Shown: piece after piece, positions 25,745 through 33,654 of the stretch
Numbering within the stretch: position 1 is the stretch's first letter
Layout: every line of letters begins with the position of its first letter
Source of the DNA: Deltaproteobacteria bacterium UBA5205
Lineage (GTDB): Bacteria; Desulfobacterota; Syntrophorhabdia; Syntrophorhabdales; Syntrophorhabdaceae
NCBI GenBank assembly: GCA_002412715.1
Contig: DHVP01000024.1
Coordinates: forward strand, 75,245-139,244
Length of the DNA stretch: 64,000 bases
Direction: 5' to 3'
The notes under the pieces: generated by a model
Told to the model about the DNA's origin: nothing
Seen by the model: only the letters and a program-made list of their open reading frames with translations
Databases searched by the model: none
Position numbers and translations under genes: made by a program

Positions 25745-26233
25745 TTATTTCGTCCATTCTCTCCATGTCAGGCCGGTCTTCTTTTCCCAGTCGGATTCGA
25801 ACCTCTCCGTGAAGAAGGTATGCAATTTTTCGAAGAGACTCGTCCAGCCGGACTGGAAATCGTGTGTGAGGACGTCTTCGAGGAAGGGGACGATCTCGCC
25901 GAGCTTGTCTTTGGGGAGGTAAGCGCGGGCCTTCATCTCGTAGGATTTCTTCAGGGCCTCGGGGCTGAGCGCATGAGCGGTGAGCATGGCGACTTTAAGG
26001 TTTTTCTTGACGGCCTTGTCGAGGAGATCGAAGCCGCGCACACCCATGATGTCGAGAACCACGATATCGTAGTCTTTTGACTCAAGAAGTCCGGATGCGG
26101 ACTCAAAGTTCGTTGCGGTATCGAAGGCGCAATTCGGACAAGCATCCATGATTTCTTCTTCGAGTACCTTGAGGACATCGGGTTCATCGTCGACCGCGAG
26201 TATTTTCTTTCCGTTCAGAATTGATTCTGTCAT
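25745..26233 (-). CDS. Single-domain response regulator (receiver only)
   Basis: A 162-residue protein with one receiver domain: KILAVDDEPDVLKVLEEE (acidic pocket), VVLDIMGVRGFDLL (phospho-acceptor Asp61), MLTAHALSPEAL (Thr switch) and RAYLPKDKLGE (Lys). A charged C-terminal tail of about 40 residues (EKLHTFFTERFESDWEKK) follows, with no DNA-binding domain. It is probably the phosphorylation target of the two kinases upstream and works by protein contacts. It ends the three-gene operon, followed by a hairpin terminator at 25627-25670. Confidence 0.88.
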   Translation of the reverse strand: MTESILNGKKILAVDDEPDVLKVLEEEIMDACPNCAFDTATNFESASGLLESKDYDIVVLDIMGVRGFDLLDKAVKKNLKVAMLTAHALSPEALKKSYEMKARAYLPKDKLGEIVPFLEDVLTHDFQSGWTSLFEKLHTFFTERFESDWEKKTGLTWREWTK

Positions 26234-26266
26234 TAATAGCCTCCTTGTTATTTTATAGTTCCGATA

Positions 26267-27001
26267 TCACAGGGGAGGAATGCGTACGGTGAAGCAGGAA
26301 CCCGCGCCCTCTCCGCTTTTGAGTGATATTTCCCCCCTCATCTTCTCGACAAGGTTTTTCACGCATGAAAGGCCGAAGCCCAATCCTTCGGGTCCGCCTT
26401 TTTTGCTCTTCAGGTTAAAAAAGCGTTTGAATATGTAATCCTGCTTCTCTTCAGGGATTCCCTGGCCATCGTCTTCCACGGAGATCACAAGGTCGAGGTC
26501 CCCTGCTATTTTTAGCTTCATCGTGGACTTTCGATACTTGAGGGCGTTGGAGATGAGGTTCCTCAAAATCTGACGGATCTTTTTCGTATCATGAGTAAAA
26601 AAGGATTCGCCGTACCTTCCGCATACTTCGATAAGAATTCCATTCCGGACAAGGACTTTGTCAAAGGAATCATCGTCTGCCCTGGCGAGCTCCTCGCCGA
26701 TGGCGGGAGCTACGACCTCCACGGCATCGATGAGTGCCTCCCTCAGAACATCGGAGATGCGGAACTGGTCTTTTCTGAAGAGTCCCTCCTCGGAGCGATA
26801 GACCTCGATGATCTCGAGGAGGAGGGCCTTTGCCTTTTCGGCGTTGCGTTGCGCCCTTTTCAGGGTGTCTTTCTGGTATTCATTGTACGGCCCGAGCTTG
26901 TCCTCCTTGTTCAGTAGGCTGTTGACGCTTGCCAGTACGATCGACAAAGGACCGGTAAGGTCATGAATCAACAGGTCAACCAGGGGGTCTTTTCGGGTCA
27001 T
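26267..27001 (-). CDS. Histidine kinase, HisKA + HATPase without sensor domain
   Basis: A compact 244-residue kinase. The HisKA helix begins almost at the N-terminus with LLIHDLTGPLSIVLAS (His13), then DHp helices. HATPase boxes are NLISNALKY (N box), VEDDGQGIP (G1), YIFKRFFN (F box) and GLGFGLSCVKNLVE (G2). No sensor or membrane region is present, so it would take its input from partner proteins such as the GAF kinase upstream or the receiver downstream. The gap to the receiver gene is 33 bp. Confidence 0.88.
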   Translation of the reverse strand: MTRKDPLVDLLIHDLTGPLSIVLASVNSLLNKEDKLGPYNEYQKDTLKRAQRNAEKAKALLLEIIEVYRSEEGLFRKDQFRISDVLREALIDAVEVVAPAIGEELARADDDSFDKVLVRNGILIEVCGRYGESFFTHDTKKIRQILRNLISNALKYRKSTMKLKIAGDLDLVISVEDDGQGIPEEKQDYIFKRFFNLKSKKGGPEGLGFGLSCVKNLVEKMRGEISLKSGEGAGSCFTVRIPPL

Positions 27002-27014
27002 ATATCAACCTTAA

Positions 27015-28619
27015 TCATGGACCTGACTCGTTACGAATACTGGTTCTAAGATATTCTTTCGCAACGGGAAAAGTCAAACAAAAAGTGGTCCCGCCCGATG
27101 CAAGGCAACCGTCGCGGTTTGACACGTGGGGACAATTGGAGATCCTCCCCGGGCAGATATCTCTGTCGGTGGGAATATGGACGCACCGGGAACTCTCCAT
27201 CGAGATCCCGAAACCGAAACGCCGGCCGTAGACCTTCATCTGGAAAAGGTCGAGTCCCTTTCCCCCCGCGCCGAACTCGTAAACGTTCCTGGAACCGTAG
27301 AGATCCGTGTCCTGGGTATGGAAAAAGCCCTCGAAGACATGTTCCCTGTTTTGCTCCGTGATTCCGATCCCGTAGTCTCTGACAGCGATGACGACATTCC
27401 TGTCATCCCCCGTGAGGGATACCTCAACGAGGCCGCCATCAGGGGTGTTTTCCACGGCATTCTTTAGAAGTCCCATGAGCATGTCCCGGACAACGACGAC
27501 GTCCATAAAGATCGAAACATTTTCATCGCCGGTAAGACGGAATTCGATGTCACGGTGGGGCGCATTGCCGCGGGTGTCCGCTATGGCCTTCTGCACCGTC
27601 GGATACAGGGGGATCATGCTCTTCGATCTGCTGTCGAGGGGAGCGTAATTGGCCACGTATTCCTTGAGGGTTTTCCAGACTTCTTTTGTGTCGACGGGGA
27701 TGTCCGTCTCCAGGCCCTCGATCTTCTTCCAGAGCCGCTCGAGTTCGTCGACAAGGTTTTCTTCTTCAATCTCGCGATAGGCCAGTATGATCTTTTCGCA
27801 TTCCTTTTGCACTTCAAAAAGCCTTGCCATGTAATGTTTGAGGACGTCGAAGTATCCGAGTACGGACGCACCCTCGGGTGTTTTGGCGATCTTTCTCCTG
27901 AGGATCCTGAGATACCCCTGGATAAGGGCAAGCGGCGTCTTCAGTTCGTGGGAGAGGTGATCGAGGGCCTTGCCCTTTGCCGCATTGAGCCGCTCGAGCT
28001 CCTTGCGGGATTGTTCCAGCGTGTCCATGCGGGCCTTCTGGAGCTGGGCGATCTCGATGAACACCGAGACGTGATTCGTGAACATCCTGAGGAGCATCTC
28101 GTCTTCGGCAGTGAACCTTCCCTGGCGCTTGTTGATGAGCTGGATCACTCCGAGGGTCGACCCGGATCTGCTGAAAAAAGGCATGCAGAGCATGCTTTTC
28201 GTTGTGTAACCTATCACTTCATCGACGTGGCGGAAGAACCGGGGGTCCTCATGAGCATCTTCGACATTAACGGTCTGCCCCGTATGAAAGGAGTATCCTG
28301 AGAGACCCACATGGGAAGGCGTGCGGAACTTCCTGCCTTTTATCTCGAATACCATATTGGTCCAAAGTTCGTCTGTCAGGGGGTCGTAGAGCAGCAGGTT
28401 GAACCTGTCGGCATCCATGACCTCTTTGGCCTTCGAGGCTATCTGGATCAGCATTTCGTCGAGGTTAAGGTCAAGGCCGATAAGACGCCCCAATTCCAGC
28501 ATGGAGGAGAGCTTCCGTTCGGAGGTACCCAGCGCCTGCTCGCAGACGATAAGGTCTTTCCCCGGGGAATTTTGGGGTTCCGTTTCGGTATTGTCCCGGT
28601 TGTGTTCAGACACGCGCAT
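27015..28619 (-). CDS. GAF-domain histidine kinase with cysteine-rich insert in the ATPase domain
   Basis: A 534-residue soluble kinase. A GAF domain (about 50-190) with LCMPFFSRSGSTLGVIQLIN is followed by HisKA with HLSHELKTPLALIQ (His224), a long helical linker, and HATPase with LLKNAVENT (N box), VRDYGIGIT (G1) and GAGGKGLDLFQMKV (G2). Between G2 and the last strand lies an insert with cysteines at 479, 489, 496 and 505 (RCVHIP, DICPGRISNC, DGCLASGGTTF). This could bind a metal or Fe-S cluster. It is the first gene of a three-gene minus-strand operon. The signal is unknown. Confidence 0.88.
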   Translation of the reverse strand: MRVSEHNRDNTETEPQNSPGKDLIVCEQALGTSERKLSSMLELGRLIGLDLNLDEMLIQIASKAKEVMDADRFNLLLYDPLTDELWTNMVFEIKGRKFRTPSHVGLSGYSFHTGQTVNVEDAHEDPRFFRHVDEVIGYTTKSMLCMPFFSRSGSTLGVIQLINKRQGRFTAEDEMLLRMFTNHVSVFIEIAQLQKARMDTLEQSRKELERLNAAKGKALDHLSHELKTPLALIQGYLRILRRKIAKTPEGASVLGYFDVLKHYMARLFEVQKECEKIILAYREIEEENLVDELERLWKKIEGLETDIPVDTKEVWKTLKEYVANYAPLDSRSKSMIPLYPTVQKAIADTRGNAPHRDIEFRLTGDENVSIFMDVVVVRDMLMGLLKNAVENTPDGGLVEVSLTGDDRNVVIAVRDYGIGITEQNREHVFEGFFHTQDTDLYGSRNVYEFGAGGKGLDLFQMKVYGRRFGFGISMESSRCVHIPTDRDICPGRISNCPHVSNRDGCLASGGTTFCLTFPVAKEYLRTSIRNESGP

Positions 28620-28683
28620 TGATCCTTACGATTTCAACGTACATAATATTTGTCAGAAACGCCGATCTGTCAAGGGTTGTCGT

Positions 28684-29334
28684 TCATTTCCCAGCGCTTC
28701 CCTGCAGGGAAAGATTTATGTCGGACACGAGCTTGGCCGAGAGGTCCTTCATGGCTTCACTTAGCGCCGCGGCCAGTCCCTCGGGCGAACGATCGTTCAT
28801 CGCGGCCGAATGGGCATACTGTTTCTGGAAGACGACCTGCTCCACGGGATTTTTTTGACTCGTATCGACAAGGGTGAACCGTACGCTCAAAAGCGCCTTG
28901 CCGGGCGAACCCTCGGGGGATTCACAGAATTGGTCGATATAACCCTCCAGGATGTAGCGCGAAAGATCGGAGTCGTAGTAAGAGTATGTTGCCTTGAATA
29001 TTCCGGCCCGGGTAATGTCGCGCAGTACGAATCCCGTTAGCATGTCAGCCGGATTGACCCGCCAGCGGCTATAATTGTACGTATCGAAGCGGTACTGCCC
29101 TTTTTTTACCACCATGGCCGTGGAGTTAAATGCCGGTGCGACGGCAAACCGTTCCACACGGATCGTCTCCTGTGCCGTTTGAGATACGGATGCGGCCGGC
29201 GCTGGATAATCCAGGGTATACTGGTCCATCACGAACGGTGCTTTAGTCCTGCCGAGGCAGCCCGTGATAAGCGTGAGGCATAGAAAGGACAGAAAAAAAA
29301 GGGCCGCTGTTTGTCTTGTCTGCTTCTTCATCAT
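28684..29334 (-). CDS. ABC-type transport auxiliary lipoprotein (PqiC/Mla-associated)
   Basis: A 216-residue lipoprotein. The signal peptide ALFFLSFLCLTLITGC ends in a lipobox with the acylated cysteine at residue 26. The mature part has FVMDQYTLDYPAP and IRVERFAVAPAFNSTAMV, the hallmark start of the ABC-type transport auxiliary lipoprotein family, which bridges MCE systems to the outer membrane. It is the last gene of the Mla-type operon and starts at the base before the MCE gene ends. A start one codon in (29331) is equally possible. Confidence 0.88.
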   Translation of the reverse strand: MMKKQTRQTAALFFLSFLCLTLITGCLGRTKAPFVMDQYTLDYPAPAASVSQTAQETIRVERFAVAPAFNSTAMVVKKGQYRFDTYNYSRWRVNPADMLTGFVLRDITRAGIFKATYSYYDSDLSRYILEGYIDQFCESPEGSPGKALLSVRFTLVDTSQKNPVEQVVFQKQYAHSAAMNDRSPEGLAAALSEAMKDLSAKLVSDINLSLQGSAGK

Positions 29335-30258
29335 TTACCTCTTTTTCGGGGGTGGATCGGAAAACAGGATATCCGATGGGTCCGCTTTGAGCCTTTCGAT
29401 GAGCTGGTCAAGGTTGTCCGTTGCCCTGCGCAGGTTTTCGCCGGTGAGCTGGATCTCCGTCGCGATCGTTTTCGACCTGCGGGAGAGATCGTCTATCAAC
29501 CTGTTTGTCTTCGCCGACGTCTCGGCAAGCTTCATCTTCTCCAATTCACTTTTTACCTTGCCGATCGTTTCCTTCGCATCGCGCACGGCATCGCGCGCAT
29601 CCGTCAGGATCTGGTCGGCCCTTCCGTCACCCACCATTTTTGAAAGCTGGTTGGCGGAATCCGCCAGTGTCTGCGTCATGGTTTCCAGATTCGAGATGAT
29701 TTTCGTCATCTTTTGGCCGGCGAAGAAGGTGTTGACGCTTTTTGTCGCCGACACCAGTTCGTCGGAGATTGCCTTGAAGTTCACGTCCTGCAGCTTCTTT
29801 ACGACGTCATCGACGCCCGATACAATCTCCTGGATTTCCGATGGGTTCGAAGGGATGAGAGGGTAGTCGGGTTCGAAGTTGATCTGGGGCGTTCTGTTGA
29901 TATCCCCCTTTTTCCTATGGTCGAGCTCGACGTACACTATTCCGGTTATGCCCGCCGCTTTCAACTTGGCGATGGTCTTATTGGCCGCGTCGCCGCTGAA
30001 GTTGATCTTCATCACCACCTCGATGAGGCGGTAGTCAGGTGCGACCTGAATCTTCTCCACCATGCCGATCTCCACACCTCTGTACTTGACGCTGGAATCG
30101 ACCTGGAGACCCTGGACCGATTCGTCAAAGTAGGTGACGAAGCGTTCGCCCTTCTGGAGATATTGTGAGGCGCCAAGCCAGATGACGGTTCCGACCGCTA
30201 TCAGGGCGCCAGCGAGCACGAAAAAACCCACCAGAAAATAGGTTTTCTTCTTTATCAT
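29335..30258 (-). CDS. mlaD: MCE-family lipid transport protein (MlaD-like)
   Basis: A 307-residue protein anchored by one N-terminal helix (FLVGFFVLAGALIAVGTVIWLG in part). The MCE domain has FDESVQGLQVDSSVKYRGVEIG in part and GITGIVYVELDHR. A long coiled-coil-prone tail, rich in Lys/Asp/Ala heptads, follows. MCE proteins form hexameric rings that carry phospholipids across the periplasm together with an MlaEF permease-ATPase. A 4-base overlap with the ATPase gene shows tight coupling. The tail is longer than in E. coli MlaD (183 residues). Confidence 0.92.
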   Translation of the reverse strand: MIKKKTYFLVGFFVLAGALIAVGTVIWLGASQYLQKGERFVTYFDESVQGLQVDSSVKYRGVEIGMVEKIQVAPDYRLIEVVMKINFSGDAANKTIAKLKAAGITGIVYVELDHRKKGDINRTPQINFEPDYPLIPSNPSEIQEIVSGVDDVVKKLQDVNFKAISDELVSATKSVNTFFAGQKMTKIISNLETMTQTLADSANQLSKMVGDGRADQILTDARDAVRDAKETIGKVKSELEKMKLAETSAKTNRLIDDLSRRSKTIATEIQLTGENLRRATDNLDQLIERLKADPSDILFSDPPPKKR

Positions 30259-31031
30259 GTCGTCATTCCTTCATGTTTTTTCTTCGTCACCCGCCGGTTG
30301 AAAAAGTCCGTGACTCTGGAGTCTTGCGAACTTGTCCTGAGTACGCGGGGATCACCCTCGGCGATGATGCCTTTTGCATCCCTGTCGAGCATGATGATAC
30401 GGTGGGATATATTAAAAATGGTTTCCAGTTCGTGGGTAACGATGACCATCGTTGTGCCCGTTCCCTCATTAAGCTTTCGGATGAGCAAGTCCAGTTCGGC
30501 GGATGTGACGGGGTCGAGGCCGGCCGACGGTTCGTCGAGAAAGAGCATGGCGGGTTCCAGGGCCATCGCCCGGGCAATCCCCGCCCTTTTCTTCATGCCC
30601 CCCGAGAGCTCAGCCGGGTAGTGGTTGTCATATCCCGCAAGCTCCACCATTCCCAGTTTCATCCGCACGATGGAATTAATGTCTTTCATCGGCAGCGCCG
30701 TGAATTCCGTCAGGGGAAGGGCCACGTTCTCGCCGATAGTCATCGATCCGAAGAGAGCGCTGGATTGAAAGAGCATTCCGATGCCCATGTGAAGTCTTCT
30801 GAGTTCACTGTCATCGAGCAGGGCTGTATCCGTTCCGTTTATCCATATCTTCCCTTCCGCCGGAGTCTCGATGCCGATGACGTGTTTGAGCAGCGTTGAT
30901 TTTCCGCATCCGCTGCCGCCCATGATAACGAATATCTCGCCGGGGTAGACCTGGAAGTCCACACCGTCAAGGACGGTATTATCTCCGTATCGTACGGTGA
31001 GACCCTCAACTTTTATGACCGGATCAGCCGT
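30255..31031 (-). CDS. mlaF: ABC transporter ATPase of the MCE system (MlaF-like); non-canonical start
   Basis: An ABC ATPase with Walker A GGSGCGKST, Q-loop MLFQSSALFG, signature LSGGMKKRAGIARAMALEP and Walker B MLFLDEPSAGLDP, followed by TMVIVTHEL. The first usual start, GTG at 30962 (MDFQVYPGE), cuts off the two N-terminal strands. The frame continues upstream with VIKVEGLTVRYGDNTVLDG, which is a normal ABC N-terminus including the adenine-stacking Tyr. No ATG, GTG or TTG lies in that extension. An ACG at 31031, nine bases after AAAGGG, is the best-placed start; the true start is uncertain. It energises lipid transport with the permease upstream. Confidence 0.85.
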   Translation of the reverse strand, partial: TADPVIKVEGLTVRYGDNTVLDGVDFQVYPGEIFVIMGGSGCGKSTLLKHVIGIETPAEGKIWINGTDTALLDDSELRRLHMGIGMLFQSSALFGSMTIGENVALPLTEFTALPMKDINSIVRMKLGMVELAGYDNHYPAELSGGMKKRAGIARAMALEPAMLFLDEPSAGLDPVTSAELDLLIRKLNEGTGTTMVIVTHELETIFNISHRIIMLDRDAKGIIAEGDPRVLRTSSQDSRVTDFFNRRVTKKKHEGMTT

Positions 31032-31067
31032 TGTCTGGTTCCCTTTCTCCCCACCGGGGCCTTAAGC

Positions 31068-32198
31068 CTAGTGGATGTAATGAAGTATTATAGCAAAGGT
31101 CGAATCTATTACAATGATCAGAAATATTGAGGTAACGACGGCGGATGTTGTTGCATTGCCCACCGACTCGGCGCCGCCGCGCACCTTGAAACCCCTCTGG
31201 CAACCGACGGCGGAGATGGCTGCCGCAAAAACAAACGATTTTACCAGACCCGACACTATATCAAATATGGATATCGCCTTCATTGTCTGTTGAATATAGG
31301 TAAAAATGGTGAGGTTCAATCCCGCAACACCGACGATGAGGCCTCCCATGATCGCGAATATGCTGGCAAATATCGTTAAAACAGGCACCGTGACGAGAGA
31401 GGCGATCACCTTCGGTATCGACAGGAACCGCATGGGGCTGAACCCCATGGTAGCGAGGGCATCCACCTCTTCGTTGACCCTCATGGTGCCGATCTCGGCC
31501 GCAAAGGCCGAGCCCGAGCGTCCGGCCACGATAATTGCTGTCATTATGGGACCCAGTTCGCGAACCATGGCGACGGCGACGAGGGATGCCACGTAAACGT
31601 TTGCGCCGAACTGTTTCAGCTGAAGGGAAGACATGAAAGCCATGATAAGGCCGAGAAGGAAACTGATAAGGCCCACGATGGGAAGACCGTCAACGCCCAC
31701 CTTCTTCATGTATGTCACCACGTCGCCCCAGCGCACCTTGCGAAGGTGCGTCGCCGAGTGGCCGATCTCATAGATCAGCTCCCCGCCGAAGGATACGATA
31801 TCATACATATCCTTGACGGCAATGATGGATGCATTGCCAAGCTGTTCTATGAGGTTCAGGCGACGTTCCCTGGGCGCCAGGCTGGGTTTGGCGAGCGCCT
31901 CCCTGTCTATGAGGCTCAAGATGCCCATTTTTTCGCGTGACAGACCGGAAAGCGCAAAGGCGACGGAGCGGGCGCGCGCCTCATCCTCCAGCTTTACGAT
32001 GAAGAGGGCGCCGCTTGAGTCGATATAGTCGATGCCGGCCATGTCGACATTCAGGCGCGAAGGCGTATAGGAATCGAATATGGTGCTGATAAGCGGGGTA
32101 AGTTCACCGAAGCGTTCAAGATCCATCCTGCCTGACAGCGAGAGCTTGACGACTCCGTCATCGGCGGTCTCTATGCTGTGCTTCGTTGTATCGGGCAT
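31068..32198 (-). CDS. mlaE: MlaE-type permease with N-terminal STAS domain
   Basis: A 376-residue inner-membrane permease. Residues 1-100 form a STAS-like domain (VVKLSLSGRMDLERFGELTP; MAGIDYIDSSGALFIV). The MlaE part follows with about five helices, including FLLGLIMAFMSSLQLKQFGA and GSAFAAEIGTMRVNEEVDAL, the conserved cytoplasmic loop. E. coli keeps STAS (MlaB) separate; this fused layout is common in other phyla. It is the first gene of the operon permease-ATPase-MCE-lipoprotein. The promoter should lie in the 79 bp after the NtrC-type gene. Confidence 0.92.
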   Translation of the reverse strand: MPDTTKHSIETADDGVVKLSLSGRMDLERFGELTPLISTIFDSYTPSRLNVDMAGIDYIDSSGALFIVKLEDEARARSVAFALSGLSREKMGILSLIDREALAKPSLAPRERRLNLIEQLGNASIIAVKDMYDIVSFGGELIYEIGHSATHLRKVRWGDVVTYMKKVGVDGLPIVGLISFLLGLIMAFMSSLQLKQFGANVYVASLVAVAMVRELGPIMTAIIVAGRSGSAFAAEIGTMRVNEEVDALATMGFSPMRFLSIPKVIASLVTVPVLTIFASIFAIMGGLIVGVAGLNLTIFTYIQQTMKAISIFDIVSGLVKSFVFAAAISAVGCQRGFKVRGGAESVGNATTSAVVTSIFLIIVIDSTFAIILHYIH

Positions 32199-32275
32199 GG
32201 TTATCTATAACATACCGCAGCGAAAATTACGAGCAAAGCGCCCGTCCTCTCTGCCTGCCCGTATGCCCGTCTGCG

Positions 32276-32300
32276 AATCAGCCCGCCGGACGGGCTGATT
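32276..32300. repeat. Perfect 10-bp hairpin at the 3' end of the NtrC-type gene
   Basis: AATCAGCCCG (32276-32285) and CGGGCTGATT (32291-32300) pair around a 5-base loop. The stop codon of the activator gene (32278-32280) is inside the stem. No T run follows on the minus strand, so it is not a standard intrinsic terminator. It may mark the boundary between the stress operon and the Mla operon. Confidence 0.5.
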
Positions 32301-33642
32301 TGACTATGTTGTATTTCTTGATCTTGTACCTGAGCATTCGCTCGGAGAGGCCCAGGGTTGCGGCCGCTTTGGTCTGGACCCAGTCGGCATTGACGAGGGC
32401 CTCGAGAATCATCGATCTCTCCAGGGATTCCACCGTACCGCGAATGCCTGAGTCGCTTGCACCCATAGCCTGTTCGGCGAGGTTCGGCAAGTCCTCGCTG
32501 GAGATATGGTCGCCGCGGGTCAGCACTACCGCCCGCTCCACGATATTCTCGAGTTCCCGCACATTTCCGGGGTAATCGTACCTGACGAGGACATCTCTGG
32601 CCTCCCTCGTCAGGCCCTTTATGTTTTTCTTATGTTTGATATTGTACTTTTTAAGAAAGAAGTCGATGAGCAGGGGAATGTCCTCTTTGCGTTCCCGCAA
32701 GGGAGGGACGATTATATCAACCACATTGAGGCGGTAATAGAGGTCTTCCCGGAAGGCGCCTTTCCTGACTTCTTCTTCGAGGTTGCGGTTCGTCGCGGCG
32801 ATGATCCGCACATCGACCTTGATCGGATGGGTACCGCCGAGACGCTCGATCTCTCTTTCCTGGATCACCCTCAGCAGTTTCGATTGAAGCAGGAGGGGAA
32901 TATCGCCTATCTCATCGAGGAAGATGGTGCCTTTATCGGCGAGTTCGAACTTGCCCGCCTTCCTCTGATATGCTCCCGTGAACGCCCCTTTTTCGTAGCC
33001 GAAAAGCTCACTTTCGAGGAGCGTCTCGGGGATGGCGGCACAATTCACCTTGATGAGGGGAAAACTCTTGCGTTCGCTTAATGCGTGGATCATGTTGAGG
33101 ACGACTTCCTTTCCGACTCCGCTTTCGCCGCTTATTATACAGGTGGAATCCGTTTTGGCGATCCGTACGACCAGGCTCGAAACCTCATGCATCTTTTCGC
33201 TCTGATAGACGAATTCTTCCGATTTGAAGCGGTCCCGGAGCGTCTCGCGAAGCACCATGTTCTCACGGACGAGGTATGTCTTTTCCTCTACCTTGCGAAG
33301 CTTGAAGAGGAGATCGTCGAGATCTATGGGCTTTGTCAGGTACTCCGAGGCCCCGGCCTTCAGAGCGCCGACCGCGTTTTCAATGCTCCCGAATGCGGTG
33401 ATCATGACCACTTCCGTTCCCGGGTTGATCTCCTTTATCTGTTTGAGCAGGGAAAGTCCATCCGTGTCAGGCAGTCTGTAATCAAGAAGGACGATCTCGA
33501 AAATCTCCTTTTGAAAGAGTGCCAGGGCGCCGGCGCCGTCAGACGCCTCTCCCACGGTATAACCTTCCTTCCTGAGCAGGCCGCCCAGGAGAGATCTCTG
33601 GGCTTCTTCGTCTTCCACGATCAATATGCCAACCCTGTCCAT
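32278..33642 (-). CDS. NtrC-family sigma-54-dependent response regulator (ZraR-like)
   Basis: A 454-residue activator. Receiver (1-120) with ILIVEDEEAQRSLL and phospho-acceptor Asp54 (VLLDYRLPDTDG). AAA+ domain (about 140-380) with Walker A GESGVGKE, the sigma-54-contact loop YEKGAFTGA, Walker B TIFLDEIGDI and the arginine-finger region DLYYRLNVV. C-terminal Fis-type helix-turn-helix with TKAAATLGLSERMLRYKIKKY. All parts needed for sigma-54 activation are intact. It is the last gene of a five-gene operon headed by a consensus sigma-54 promoter at 36632-36646, so it probably activates its own operon, as ZraR does for zraP. Confidence 0.95.
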   Translation of the reverse strand: MDRVGILIVEDEEAQRSLLGGLLRKEGYTVGEASDGAGALALFQKEIFEIVLLDYRLPDTDGLSLLKQIKEINPGTEVVMITAFGSIENAVGALKAGASEYLTKPIDLDDLLFKLRKVEEKTYLVRENMVLRETLRDRFKSEEFVYQSEKMHEVSSLVVRIAKTDSTCIISGESGVGKEVVLNMIHALSERKSFPLIKVNCAAIPETLLESELFGYEKGAFTGAYQRKAGKFELADKGTIFLDEIGDIPLLLQSKLLRVIQEREIERLGGTHPIKVDVRIIAATNRNLEEEVRKGAFREDLYYRLNVVDIIVPPLRERKEDIPLLIDFFLKKYNIKHKKNIKGLTREARDVLVRYDYPGNVRELENIVERAVVLTRGDHISSEDLPNLAEQAMGASDSGIRGTVESLERSMILEALVNADWVQTKAAATLGLSERMLRYKIKKYNIVKSARPAG

Positions 33643-33654
33643 AGCAAACTCCTC

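Noticed and set aside
32276..32300. Intrinsic terminator after the NtrC-type gene
   Set aside because: The stem is perfect but no T run follows on the minus strand, so it was kept only as a hairpin.
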